Part shown: positions 10,101-19,309 of the stretch, one piece after another
Numbering within the stretch: the first letter of the stretch is position 1
How the letters are laid out: every line of letters starts with the position of its first letter
Source of the DNA: Drosophila persimilis
Lineage: Eukaryota > Arthropoda > Insecta > Diptera > Drosophilidae
DNA length: 64,000 nucleotides
Reading direction: 5' to 3'
Assembly (NCBI RefSeq): GCF_003286085.1
Contig: NW_020825456.1
Span: 1 to 64,000, forward strand
The notes under the pieces: model-generated
The model's database searches: none
What the model was told of the DNA's origin: nothing
Seen by the model: the letters and a program-made list of their open reading frames with translations, nothing else
Translations under genes and position numbers: made by a program

Positions 10101-12361
10101 ATCCACTCGGACTTATAGGGCCAGTTATTACTAAAGCAAAAATATTTCTACAGCAGCTGTGGAAAGAAAAGCTTCATTGGGATGAAAGTCTGCCAGTCTC
10201 CTTACGCACAACTTGGATCAACTTTATTCAGCAGTTTGACTCTATGCAACAAATTTCTTTCCCGCGCCTATCTTTCCTTCGAAGCAGCAACCTTGAAATG
10301 CATGGATTTTGTGATGCCAGCATGAGTGCTTATGGAGCTTGCATCTACGCTGTTTCGCAAGGCGACAATGGAGTCAAGGCAAATCTTCTATCTTCCAGAT
10401 CTCGTGTAGCGCCACTGAAGACTATCACAATACCCAAGTTGGAATTATGTGGTGCAGCGCTACTCGCTCAGCTTATGCATGAAGTGTCTTTGATGAACTT
10501 CAAGTGCTCTTATTATTGCTGGTGTGACTCCACAGTCGTTTTGGCTTGGATCAAGAATCAACCATCCAACTTCAATGTATTTGTCGCTAATAGACTTTCT
10601 GTTATTCAGGAACTCACATCTGGAATGTCTTGGCTGCACGTGCCAACTGATCTAAACCCTGCCGATATGCTTTCTCGAGGATCATTACCAGCTGAGCTCA
10701 TCAATTCTCATCTTTGGAAGTATGGACCTACATACTTGACAGCCAGTAAGGATCAATGGCCAAGTACACCTGCTCTTCCAGAGCCGGTTTTGGAGGCACG
10801 AAAAACCATACTAATTACAAACTGCGCGTCAAGATATTTGGTGGAAGAATCAAAGTTTGTAAATTCCTTCCCCAAAATGCAACGAATTTTTGCGTATGTA
10901 TGCAAATTCATTCATCGACGAAAGTCTGGAATAACTGTGGAGGACTTGCGTTTGGGAACCGAACTGCTTATTCGTCTTACTCAACAATCTCGTCTATCCA
11001 CTGAAATAAGAGCCCTGGAAACGCGAAAGGACATCAAGGCTTCAAGCTCGATCGCCTCTCTTGCGCCATTTTTAGATGATTGCGGTTTGCTTCGAGTTGG
11101 AGGGCGTCTTAAAAACTCTACCTTGGACTTTGAAGCACGGCATCCCATAATATTGCCCAAGAATCATTCCATCACTTCTGCTCTGATACGGCACTTACAC
11201 GAAAAGCACCTTCACGCTGGACCCCAGTCGCTATTAGCCATCATTCGTCAAACGTACTGGCCAATCGGTGGCCGAAAGACCGTAGCACACGTAATCCAAA
11301 AGTGTGTCAGATGCTTTAGAGTGAAGCCTCGAACTCTCGAGCAAATAATGGCAGATCTTCCGGTGGACAGAGTCAGCGAATCTCGTGCATTTTTAGTTAC
11401 CGGCGTGGACTATTGCGGTCCGTTCCTGTATAAATCAGAAGTTCGAAACCGGCCCCCACTAAAGTGCTACATGAGCATTTTTATATGCTTCTCCACCAAG
11501 GCGGTTCACATCGAGCTTGTGAAGGATCTTACAACATCTGCGTTCCTCTCTGCTCTTCGCCGTTTCATTTGCACCCGTGGAAGACCGATTCGTATTTGGT
11601 CAGATAATGCCACAAATTTTGTTGGAGCGCGGAACGAACTGGCGGAACTTAAGTCGCTATTCCTAAGCGACAGTCATCAAGAAGCCGTGCATCAAGCTTG
11701 TCTCAACGATTGCATCGATTGGCGTTTCATTCCTCCTAGATCGCCACATTTTGGAGGATTGTGGGAGGCGTCAGTCAAGCTTGCTAAGCATCATCTTCGA
11801 CGTGCCCTCGGATCCTCGCTTCTTGGATTTGATGAGCTGCGCACTCTCGCGTGCAATATCTGTGCAATCATTAATTCAAGGCCATTGTTTCCTCTTTCAG
11901 AGAACCCTGCAGATCTCGATGTACTCACGCCCAGCCATTTTCTAGTTGGCGCCCCTATCACAACCTTCTTGGAGCCTGACTTGGTTCATTTAAACGTCGA
12001 TCGCTTGGACCGTTGGCAGAAGGTCACACAGCTTCAGCAAATCTTTTGGTCTCGCTGGCGCCAATCGTATTTAACCAGTCTTCAAGAAAGAACGAAGTGG
12101 CGCACCCGGAATCCTGAGCTTCACGTCAATGATGTCGTTCTTGTTAAGGACGAGAACTTCCCTCCTCTGAAGTGGCCTCTAGCGAGAATCCTCGAGCTCA
12201 TCCCAGGAGCTGATGGCGTATCTCGAGTCGCCTTGATCAGGATGGCTACAGGTGTTAGCCGAAGAGCACTTGCAAAACTATGTCTATTGCCTCTACGAGA
12301 TGAGGTGAAAGGCATGGATCCTTCCACGGGGGGAGTATGTTCGGGCGAAGCCCGAGTGTAA
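7103..12361 (+). CDS. gag-pol: BEL1 Gag-Pol polyprotein (1752 aa, intact)
   Basis: One frame encodes everything needed for BEL/Pao retrotransposition. The start chosen is ATG 7103 (context TCGAAAATGG, MDESNDVPE); the frame is open upstream but has no earlier ATG. Domains in order (residues approximate): Gag DUF1759-type capsid region with FRGGYTEWADFYSMF at 138; zinc knuckles at 345-400 (CFNCLKKGH, CRTCGEKHH); aspartic protease LLDSGSQINL at 480; reverse transcriptase with FYVDDLL at 894; RNase H with GFCDASMSAYGA at 1067; integrase zinc domain at 1363; integrase core D, D, E in GVDYCGPF (1433), SDNATNFVG (1499) and GGLWEASV (1551); DUF5641-type tail at 1660-1730 ending LAKLCLLPL. The stop lies 24 bases inside the 3' LTR. 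No frameshift or missing catalytic residue is seen, so it may be active. Confidence 0.95.
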   Translation: MDESNDVPENRVSFYKLKALSIYKKAVSLRETILNDENNPISEDALSVHLKFLEKMSDSFNVTHSNLEELDVSEIGSDLSNNFDDLAMEIEVRIRSALRRTTQNMPHHSTIRPELNVTASGTVRSRYHIPDIKLPTFRGGYTEWADFYSMFSTVIDQEPFLSKIEKFQHLRSCLDGPALEAVRSLEVSESNYDIALDILNNRFNNKRLIFQAHVAEILRHEKVEDGSTTKLRTLSDKLHSHMRALRSMGTMEEIAGCIIVHSTYKYLDSDTRTKWEELSPPNVIPTWDHFSAFLERRCQAMETMDQAMLIQIHSSQVGKHKRITHSKHSLVATNTFVLECVFCDNKGHNIYSCTRFGNLSPSLRLREARKLRVCFNCLKKGHRNTSCSSGSCRTCGEKHHTLLHINNPLPTSVNTEPANATTSPIQTDLCPGPNLSSSLVAASSPCSPPAQNLSSDVVLLATTVIMIKSRVGDLLPCRALLDSGSQINLITSRFAQRLQLKRAKGSVSVSGIGADSAFHTEGSVNLVIQSRTSDYFTSLTALVAPRITGNQPASSFDVSKWEMPSNISLADPHFNKSQRIDVLIGASLFYDILCVGQIKLERGLPIIQKTRLGWVVTGGGQYSRSSVLLAASSSTELSQTPTVGLDELVRRFWEVENCHGPATEATKEEIACEEHFKKHCGRLPSGEYCVQLPLKLSDSLLGDSYQQAYRRFLNLERKLVRKPLLKAQYAAFIKEYVDLNHMSPVKSDALKQCKFFLPHHCVLREDKTTTKLRVVFDGSACTSTGYSLNDILMSGPTIQPKLVTTLLRFRTFRIALTGDICKMYRCVRVSPQDSFLQCILWRDSPLEELRTFKLDTVTYGTKPAAFLAVRSMHQLAADESSSYPIGSEVVLRDFYVDDLLTGGDTTNEVLEIIRQVSGLLAKGNFKIRKWCSNDTYVLDQTPHEDRETFVKFTDGSDVTKTLGLAWNPTSDELLFSFCPNQVPSKPTKRVVLSTIARFYDPLGLIGPVITKAKIFLQQLWKEKLHWDESLPVSLRTTWINFIQQFDSMQQISFPRLSFLRSSNLEMHGFCDASMSAYGACIYAVSQGDNGVKANLLSSRSRVAPLKTITIPKLELCGAALLAQLMHEVSLMNFKCSYYCWCDSTVVLAWIKNQPSNFNVFVANRLSVIQELTSGMSWLHVPTDLNPADMLSRGSLPAELINSHLWKYGPTYLTASKDQWPSTPALPEPVLEARKTILITNCASRYLVEESKFVNSFPKMQRIFAYVCKFIHRRKSGITVEDLRLGTELLIRLTQQSRLSTEIRALETRKDIKASSSIASLAPFLDDCGLLRVGGRLKNSTLDFEARHPIILPKNHSITSALIRHLHEKHLHAGPQSLLAIIRQTYWPIGGRKTVAHVIQKCVRCFRVKPRTLEQIMADLPVDRVSESRAFLVTGVDYCGPFLYKSEVRNRPPLKCYMSIFICFSTKAVHIELVKDLTTSAFLSALRRFICTRGRPIRIWSDNATNFVGARNELAELKSLFLSDSHQEAVHQACLNDCIDWRFIPPRSPHFGGLWEASVKLAKHHLRRALGSSLLGFDELRTLACNICAIINSRPLFPLSENPADLDVLTPSHFLVGAPITTFLEPDLVHLNVDRLDRWQKVTQLQQIFWSRWRQSYLTSLQERTKWRTRNPELHVNDVVLVKDENFPPLKWPLARILELIPGADGVSRVALIRMATGVSRRALAKLCLLPLRDEVKGMDPSTGGVCSGEARV
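12321..12337 (+). other. BEL1 polypurine tract
   Basis: The tract ACGGGGGGAGTA lies directly before the 3' LTR, within the end of the coding frame. It would prime plus-strand DNA synthesis. Confidence 0.75.
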
Positions 12362-12812
12362 ATTTTATACCATTGTTTTATTGCCTATCAATTCACTTTC
12401 TTTTCTATTTTGGTCATTATACTAAACTAACGTAACGTAAGCGTAGCTTTATCTATGCTCGCTCAGCAACATGCTCTCATTTAATCATCTATTCTTATCT
12501 ATGCTCGCTCTTGTTATCTTTTCTTTCCTATGCCGTCGCTAAGCCGTCAGCAGCTGCGCCTGCTCTAGCAGTTACCGCTTGATATAGTTGGAGAACAGAC
12601 CCTTTTGTCCCCAATCTATTACTTTGGCTCGAGATCGGCTCGCTTGCCTCATCCAAGTGTGTCACTCTAATACTATTGTAAAAGGCTCTGGCATCTTCGG
12701 CCACCCTCAACACACAAAATAGCTATAATAAAATTTATAACGTTTTCGGAAATTAATAATTTGTGAAATTATTGAACAATCATAGTCAGCGAAAAAGCTC
12801 GTTGTCTCAACA
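12338..12812 (+). repeat. BEL1 3' LTR (475 bp)
   Basis: Same length as the 5' LTR with one visible difference (AGCTATAATAA against CCTATAATAA near 12722). Followed by the right target duplication CTGTC (12813-12817). Confidence 0.97.
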
Positions 12813-12983
12813 CTGTCCTTTTTTAATATTCTTCATTCTTATTTTCCATTTATTTGTTGAAGACATGTGCAAGTTATCCTTTTTAAGTGATGTTTAACTG
12901 ATTTTACCCCAGCTTCCCAAATACCTCCAAAGTGAGGTCCTGCCGAGGGAATAAAATGCCACTCGATCTGTTCTCTTTCTAAT
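12813..12983 (-). pseudogene. pol: Pao-m pol C-terminal tail, copy B, right part
   Basis: Resumption of the Pao-m tail after BEL1, matching copy A at about 1826-1988. It ends in the left BEL2 target duplication CTAAT (12979-12983). Confidence 0.75.
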
Positions 12984-13355
12984 TGTTCGGAGCAGAATCC
13001 AGCCGATTAGCTGCTTGCCAAATAGCACCTAATTCTTGGCCCTCAGCCGCTTATTTTGTTTGTTACTTATGTCTATGTCACTCATTTGTTTGTTAAAGCT
13101 TTGCGCTTGCTTGCCCTGCTAAACGCTCTCTGCCAGCTCGCTCTTCGCTATCTCCGCTTTGCGTCTGCCTACCGACGTCGGCCGAGCGAAGCTGCGCTTA
13201 GCGATCGGAGCGGCAATGTAAAGGGCAGGCAAGCCACACTTGCAATTTGGATGTCACGCATTAAAGAACACATCGTAATTTTATTTCTGCGCCGAGTTTT
13301 ATTTAATTCGAAATAATTAGTCGGCCGATTGGGGATAAAAAACATTATCTCCACA
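12984..13355 (+). repeat. BEL2 5' LTR (372 bp)
   Basis: Begins TGTTCGGAGCAGAATCC and ends TTATCTCCACA. Matches 16047-16417. The region about 13180-13215 contains a GC-rich stretch with CGATCGGAGCGG. Confidence 0.95.
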
Positions 13356-13362
13356 TAAAATT

Positions 13363-13380
13363 TGGTGACCCCGACGTGAT
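13363..13380 (+). other. BEL2 primer-binding site
   Basis: TGGTGACCCCGACGTGAT, identical to that of BEL1, seven bases after the LTR end. Confidence 0.85.
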
Positions 13381-13729
13381 CTCTGAGTTGCAGTGTCAAT
13401 TAATAATCATTCGCGATCGACATTCGTTAGCCCTAGCAAATTTTAGGCGGTTAAGCACAATTCGGTGCTAAATCACACTTACATACACCTACATACACGC
13501 ATTGCTGGCTATTAATTTCTCTGTCGCGACAATTCGGTCAGTGCAGTGCGGTAGGCAGTGCAGCGAATTCACTAATACACACAAGCGGAGTACAAAGCGG
13601 AATCGGACAGCTCGCACAGCCGCACATCTAAAGGCATTAGCTGTAATCCCTTTGCTTTCGGTTCCCACGTTTATACGTATACAGGGTGTCTTTTTCGGTC
13701 GTGCTGAGTGACTCTTTTAAAACCTCAAC

Positions 13730-16073
13730 ATGGCAGCACCTGAGCCTACCAATGTCGCGAACGCAGCAATGCCGAGTGATGTAGATTTCTACAAGCACAA
13801 GGACGAGTCCATCGCGCGCCAACTAAAGGCCATGGATCGCTTTCTCACCAAGGAAGAGCTTGCCGAGTTAGATGAGGCAGAACTTCAAGCTCGCTTAGAG
13901 CAAATCGAGCGAATGAATGCGGATTTCGATGCCGCTCAAACGAGCCTTGAAAGGCTGGATTTCCTGCAGTTAGCCCATGATGCCCGGCTGGAATTTTCGA
14001 ATGTTTATGTGAAGATTAGGTCCAGGCTGTCGCGGGAGTTGATGGCTGCTCGCACGGTAAATGTTGCCAATTCAACGGCTCGGCATACTCTCGAGGGGAA
14101 TTCGTCGTTGTTCGCCTATAATAGTATAGACCGTTCTCGAATGCCCGAGTTGCAGCTTCCGGGATTCGGGGGGAACTACATGGATTGGCCAGAATTCCAC
14201 TCGATGTTCTCGACAATGGTGCACAAAGACCATCGTATACCAATCATCGAAAAATTCCAATATCTTCGTGGATGTCTAGATGGTGCTGCGCTGGATACGA
14301 TTCGTTCCTTGGAACTTTCTGAGGAGAATTACGACAAGGCGTTGAATTTGCTAATGTTGCGATTCGATAATAAACTGTTACATTTTCAGGCACACGTCAA
14401 GGCTATTTTCGGGCTGCAATGGGGTGGAGAAGGGCTCAGCTATCGGCTTGCGCGCGCTCAGCGACAAAATCAATTCGCACTTGCGTGCACTTCAGACCTT
14501 GGCGACCCCGCAGGAGATTTCGGATGGGTTGCTGATCTTCATCATAGGCACGAAACTGGACCACAAAACAAAGGAGAAATGGGAAGAGAACTTGCCGACG
14601 TCAGGATTGCCTCGGTGGTCAAGCATGGGCTCATTTTTGGAAGCGAGATGTCGGATGCTGGAGAATTTGGGATCAGCCATGGCAACAAGTCCTAGTCAAC
14701 AGGTGGGAGAAGACAAACCTGTCACCCTTATCACCTCCAGTAACGACCATCCTAACCCCATATGTAACCATTGCAATTCCTCCGAGCATTACATATCTAG
14801 ATGTCAGGCATTCCTGAATCTCTCTGCGTTTGAACGATACAATGAAGCAAAGAAGAGCCGCTTGTGTTTGAACTGCCTCAACAAAGGCCATGCATTGCAG
14901 AGGTGCAGGTCAGGACTTTGCAGGCATTGCCAGGCCAAACATCACACGCTACTCCACATTCCATCGGGAACTGGTGCTTCTTCTTCCTCTTCACCGGCCG
15001 AGGAATCGATCCAGCAAGAGGCCGCGACTGTGCTTCTAGCAAGCGGGTGTTCTAGCCCTCCCCCCTCGATCCAGAAATCTCAGCCTAGCCAGAACGTGTT
15101 GCTACCTACTGCCCTCGTCCATGTAACAGATCGTTATGGAGCACTTATCCCATGTCGTGCCATTTTGGATTCTGCATCACAGGCAAACTTTGTAACATCT
15201 AGACTTGCTGATCAGTTGCAGTTGGATCATCGCTCGTCTTATGTTCACATCTCTGGAATCGGAGATTCCATTCTACCTTCGAGCAAGTCTGTACATATAG
15301 TTGTACAATCCCAGGACGCAAGCTATCGAGCTTCTTTCGCTGCAATTGTCACCAACTCAATTATGGAAATGCAGCCTAACTTCGGCGTAGACGCAAAGGA
15401 TTGGCCAATGCCGAATAATCTAAAACTAGCTGATCCTAATTTGTCCAAGCCCCAACGTATCGATCTGTTGATAGTTTCTGGTTTGTTCTTCGATTTAATG
15501 TGCGTCGGACAGATTCCAACATTGCAGGAGACAAAACTTGGTTGGATAGTATCAGGAAGCATTGATAGCTCGGAGAATAAGCGTGGAGCTTTAGCCGCTT
15601 TTGAAAATTCCTCGTGCATCTCTATTGACGATTTTCGACCCACAACGCTGGAGTACCAAAACTTAGAGCAGCAATGCAGGAAACAGCTGCTCGAGTGCCA
15701 GGGGCAAGTGGAAAAACTGCGATTGGAGAATCAGGAACTGCAGCGCGAACTTTTCCATATATTAAAAACCTACATATCCACGCTAAATGAAATTCAACTT
15801 TCAACAATTTCTACATTGCTAAATTTCCTGCCATTCTATGCAATTACAGAGGTTCCCGATGATCAAGACGTAATCACGACAAGCCGCCTTCGTAAAGAAG
15901 CGGCGATTGCTGCGTTCGCCGATCATCCCAGCGTAGCCGCCAGCTGCGCCCAAGCAAGCATCTTCAAGAGGGCCGTTGGAAAAATAGCGGTTCTGCCCCT
16001 TCAGGATGAATCTGTTGAAAGCCTTTGCCTTCCAACGGGAGGTGAATGTTCGGAGAAGAACCCAGCCGATTAG
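13730..16073 (+). pseudogene. gag: BEL2 Gag-protease-coiled-coil reading frame (one frameshift)
   Basis: Starts at ATG 13730 (CAACATGGCAG). The Gag region has GFGGNYMDWPEFHSMFSTM, matching the BEL1 capsid motif. A single frameshift near 14415-14424 moves the frame; from there it is open to 16073. Zinc knuckles follow (CNHCNSSEHYISRC, CLNCLKGH-like, CRHCQAKHH), then a protease with ILDSASQANF where relatives have LDSGSQ (Gly to Ala beside the active Asp), then LADPNLSKPQRIDLLI and LGWIVSG. At about 15645-15790 comes a Leu-rich heptad segment unlike BEL Pol (LEQQCRKQLLECQGQVEKL and onward), then an unrecognised stretch. It rejoins the normal Pol end at KRAVGKIAVLPL. RT, RNase H and integrase are absent. 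The stop lies inside the 3' LTR, as in BEL1. Confidence 0.85.
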
Positions 16074-16417
16074 CTGCTTGCCAAATAGCACCTAATTCTT
16101 GGCCCTCAGCCGCTTATTTTGTTTGTTACTTATGTCTATGTCACTCATTTGTTTGTTAAAGCTTTGCGCTTGCTTGCCCTGCTAAACGCTCTCTGCCAGC
16201 TCGCTCTTCGCTATCTCCGCTTTGCGTCTGCCTACCGACGTCGGCCGAGCGAAGCTGCGCTTAGCGATCGGAGCGGCAATGTAAAGGGCAGGCAAGCCAC
16301 ACTTGCAATTTGGATGTCACGCATTAAAGAACATATCGCAATTTTATTTCTGCGCCGAGTTTTATTTAATTCGAATAATTAGTCGGCCGATTGGGGATAA
16401 AAAACATTATCTCCACA
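16047..16417 (+). repeat. BEL2 3' LTR (371 bp)
   Basis: Preceded by the purine-rich CGGGAGGTGAA. One base shorter than the 5' LTR in the AATTCGAAATAATT run, with substitutions near 16056, 16063, 16333 and 16339. Followed by CTAAT. Confidence 0.95.
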
Positions 16418-16422
16418 CTAAT

Positions 16423-17780
16423 ATTGGAACCACTTTAATGTTGTCTCTGAGGGCTCTGTGGTATTCCTAGTCTAATTTGCGCGAAGCTCCAACAAAGTTA
16501 GTTCCAAAAATCTTCTAAGTGCAGCTAGAAATGCATCTGAGGTAACATCGCTGACTACTCCCAAATGAATAGCCTTTGTCGCCATGAATACGAATACGGC
16601 AATATATCCCTTATAGGATTTCTGCCCCCGGTTTTTAGAGCATCGTATGTAGTAAGGCCCGGCGAAGTCTACCTTTGTATTTGTAAACGGGTGCGACATT
16701 GTAGCTCTGTGTTTCGGCAGATTTCACATAATTTGTTCTGCAGTATTCTGTCGATACCTAGCACAGGTGAAACACTCTTTGAGTTTTTTCTTTAAGCATT
16801 TTCTTAGCCCAAATATCCAAAATTTTCGCTGGATATAGTTTCGCATCAAATTAATGCCACCGTGCAATGTTTCTTTATGTGCGTTTTTGATAATTAAAGT
16901 GACACTTATATAAAATCAAAGGATGTTTAACCTCAAATTCCGCGTTGGAGTTTTGCAATCTACCTCCAACTCGTAACAATCCATCTTTATCTAAGAAAGG
17001 ATTTAAGCTTAATAGTTTATTTTTTGTTTCTATTTCCTTTTTATTAATTAGGCTAGCTATTTCGGAACTGAATTGGATAGCTTGTTGTTGTTTTACTATT
17101 AATACTTTGGCACTCTTAATCTCCTTCACTGTCAAAAATGGAGGAAATTCTTTTTTTTTGGTTTGATTTGAATAAACCTCAATACATATGCAATGATTCT
17201 TTCTAGTTTATGCATTGACGAATATTTTTGTAATAATTCATAAAAAATGTTATTTTTTGCTATTACAATTGTTGTGCCAACAACTTATTTTTTTTCTTCC
17301 TCTTTTGGCCAATGTTCCTTAGATTTCGCCAACCATTCAGGCCCTTTTCACCAAATCTTAAAATCTTGTAGCGTATCTGCAGCTTATATGCCCCTTGATG
17401 CTACATCTGCTGGATTGTCTTCAGTTCTAACATAGAGTAATAGTAGAATCACTCCAGGCATAACACTCTACATTACTTCCAACCGCTATTTTCACCCGCT
17501 GAATTAATTTTGCCAGAAGATGTGCTGCACAAAGTTATAGTTTTGGAATAGTTTTCCGATTCTCTTTGGATTAAGTTTGCTTTTGCTGGCTATTATAATT
17601 GTAGAACTATCTACCTTGGCATACACTACAGCAGCATAAGCCTTTTCGGATGCATCGGCAAACCCATGAATTTGCATCGACTAATTGTGCTGAGAATTTA
17701 GCCATCTTAGTATCCGAATGCTCTCTAACTCTGTTAAACTATTTTTAAATGAATTCCAATCCCGAGTATCCTGTTCTGAT
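16423..17780 (-). pseudogene. pol: Pao-m pol: RNase H and integrase
   Basis: Reading the minus strand from 17780 down: RNase H with GFADASEKAYAAVVYAKV (about 17690-17640), then TEDNPADVASRG (about 17430-17395), with stops and a deletion between. The integrase region follows with LNPFLDKDGLLRVGGRL (about 17010-16960), a segment common to BEL/Pao, and the integrase core with VDFAGPYY and ATKAIHLGVVSDVTSDAFL (about 16670-16530). The part between integrase and tail is lost around BEL2. The gene is dead: several stops and frameshifts. The left LOA LINE target duplication is at 17768-17780. Confidence 0.8.
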
Positions 17781-18182
17781 TCTGGTCTGATGAGCTCGTG
17801 AGGTGGCTCAAAGGGGGCCTAGCTGAGGCCACCGGACGGGTCGCAGGTTGCGGATAGCGAACGACCTACCTATATACAGGTCATATAGGTAGGTCAGCTG
17901 CGAATAAGCGTATAAGTAGCTCACACACTCCCCTATCCCTACACACTACCTACCCACATCCCAACCCCCACATTCAGCTCACACCGGGCCGGACTAAGAG
18001 TGTTATTCGACCCGTGCCGAGAGTTAGCCTGGCTGGGGGCCCGGTATATAAAACTAGCCCAGTCGTTAACGGAGAGCTCAGGGACTTGGCAGCCCCCTGT
18101 TCTAAGTATGCCTTATCCGGGCAACGTGGATCTCTGCCCGGACGGACCCTTCTCTGCAGCTCGTGGGAAAAGAATAGAAGAT
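17781..18182 (+). promoter_or_regulatory. LOA LINE 5' UTR with perfect 13-bp hairpin
   Basis: Non-coding leader ahead of ORF1. A perfect inverted repeat, GACCTACCTATAT (17863-17875) and ATATAGGTAGGTC (17883-17895) with a 7-base loop, lies 80 bases from the 5' end. LINE 5' UTRs hold internal promoters; whether this palindrome is part of one is not known. Confidence 0.55.
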
Positions 18183-19309
18183 ATGAAAAACAAACAAAAT
18201 GACTCTGGCAATCCCAAAATGCCAACAGGGAGCAATCCCAAACAAGGGAAGGCAGCGGCCCAAAGGCCTGGCCCAACCCGCAAATCAGCAGTGAAAACCT
18301 GCGCGGCGGAAGATGCTAGGGAGAGCCGAAAGGGGTCCCATCCCGGTGTCGGGGTGGGTGGTGAATTGGCTCCCAAAACCGATACCTTGGCAGAGTGGCT
18401 ATGCAATCCTGCGGCTGCTCTGCCTGTTGGTAAAGTGGCGGGTGATGAGTCACCATCTACTAGTGTTCAAATCTTTTACATATGCCGATAGAAGGAGTGC
18501 TGGCAATATACTGCGTCGGCAGAACGCAAGCCAGATGTCCTGCCCGACGGACAAATGGATAAAGAAGGTTGAGTGGGCCTCGAAGGTGCTGCCGGAAGGA
18601 AGCACCGAAGGAAGGCAAGGAAGCACCGAAGAAGGAAGACCCTCAGCCAAAAAGGCAGCGCTCGCAAGAGACTCCTGAGCCAAAACCGAAGCGCTCCAGA
18701 GTACTGCCTAACACATCGTTCGCGCAGATTGCCAGAGAAAGGACGCTGATTGGCATCCTGGACAAAGGCAGCGCGGACTCCAGAATCCGTAGGAACCAGT
18801 GGAATTGGGTGGAAGCGGCACTGGCCGACCGCTGCTTTGAGCTGCTGGAAAAGCAGCCAGGAAAGCAGCCAGAAAGATTGCAAAGATGCAACCCCCACCT
18901 TCCAACAGCGGACTGGAAGGTGGTCAAAGTTGAGACGACACAGGGCCCCACAAACCAGGCGGTGGTCGTCCTCAACAAAGCGTCGCTGGCCCCGATTGAG
19001 GCTGCCAAAGGCGAGCTCAATTTTGGGTTCAGCTCTGTGACCGTAAAGGTCTACAAGTCGGATGCAGCGGCCGGGGCACGTCCTGTCGACAAGCCAGTCG
19101 AACAGGACGCTGCCTCGAAGTTCGAAGCACCCGACGATCACACAGAGACAGACCCAGAGGGCTACTCCACCGATGGCACGCTGAGATGCGACTTCGAGGC
19201 GATGTGTTGCCACGAGGAAGTCGAGGACGATCCAGATGCCGACATTACAGTGGTGGAGAACACTAAGGATGTCCTTGAGGCTCCTTCAGATCAATCTCCA
19301 CCACTGTAA
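18183..19309 (+). pseudogene. LOA LINE ORF1 (DUF4780-like RNA-binding protein), frameshifted
   Basis: Starts at ATG 18183 (MKNKQNDSGNPK). The first frame is open to 18491; the sequence then continues in a second frame (about 18480-18600) and a third that stays open to the stop at 19309. The basic N-terminal part has PKPKRSR. The conserved core at about 18710-19060 includes SFAQIARERTLIGILDK, NPHLPTADWKVVKVE and NFGFSSVTVKVYKSD, matching ORF1 proteins of LOA-clade LINEs. At least two frameshifts. Confidence 0.7.

Larger units (their letters stand above)
6371..12812 (+). mobile_element. BEL1: complete BEL/Pao LTR retrotransposon
   Basis: A 6442-bp element with 475-bp LTRs at both ends, TGTT...AACA termini and a perfect 5-bp target duplication CTGTC (6366-6370 and 12813-12817). 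The empty site is visible in copy A near 1830, where the sequence runs uninterrupted through a single CTGTC. The LTRs differ at only one base that I can see (near 6756 against 12722), so the insertion is recent. One uninterrupted gag-pol frame lies between them. It entered only copy B, so it postdates the tandem duplication. Confidence 0.97.
12984..16417 (+). mobile_element. BEL2: non-autonomous BEL/Pao element
   Basis: A 3434-bp element with LTRs of 372 and 371 bp, TGTTCGG...CCACA termini, and a 5-bp target duplication CTAAT (12979-12983 and 16418-16422). The LTRs differ by about four substitutions and one indel (about 1%), so it is older than BEL1. This fits its first 50 bases being present in both copies of the tandem duplication. 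The interior has gag and protease but no RT, RNase H or integrase. It shares its PBS with BEL1. Confidence 0.95.

Noticed and set aside
16423..17780. Plus-strand open frames in this interval
   Set aside because: The minus strand carries clear Pao-m RNase H and integrase motifs; plus frames are shadows.
18476..19213. 245-codon minus-strand frame opposite LOA ORF1
   Set aside because: Antisense shadow of a GC-rich ORF1; composition (Leu, Arg, Ser, Cys rich) is that of a complement strand.
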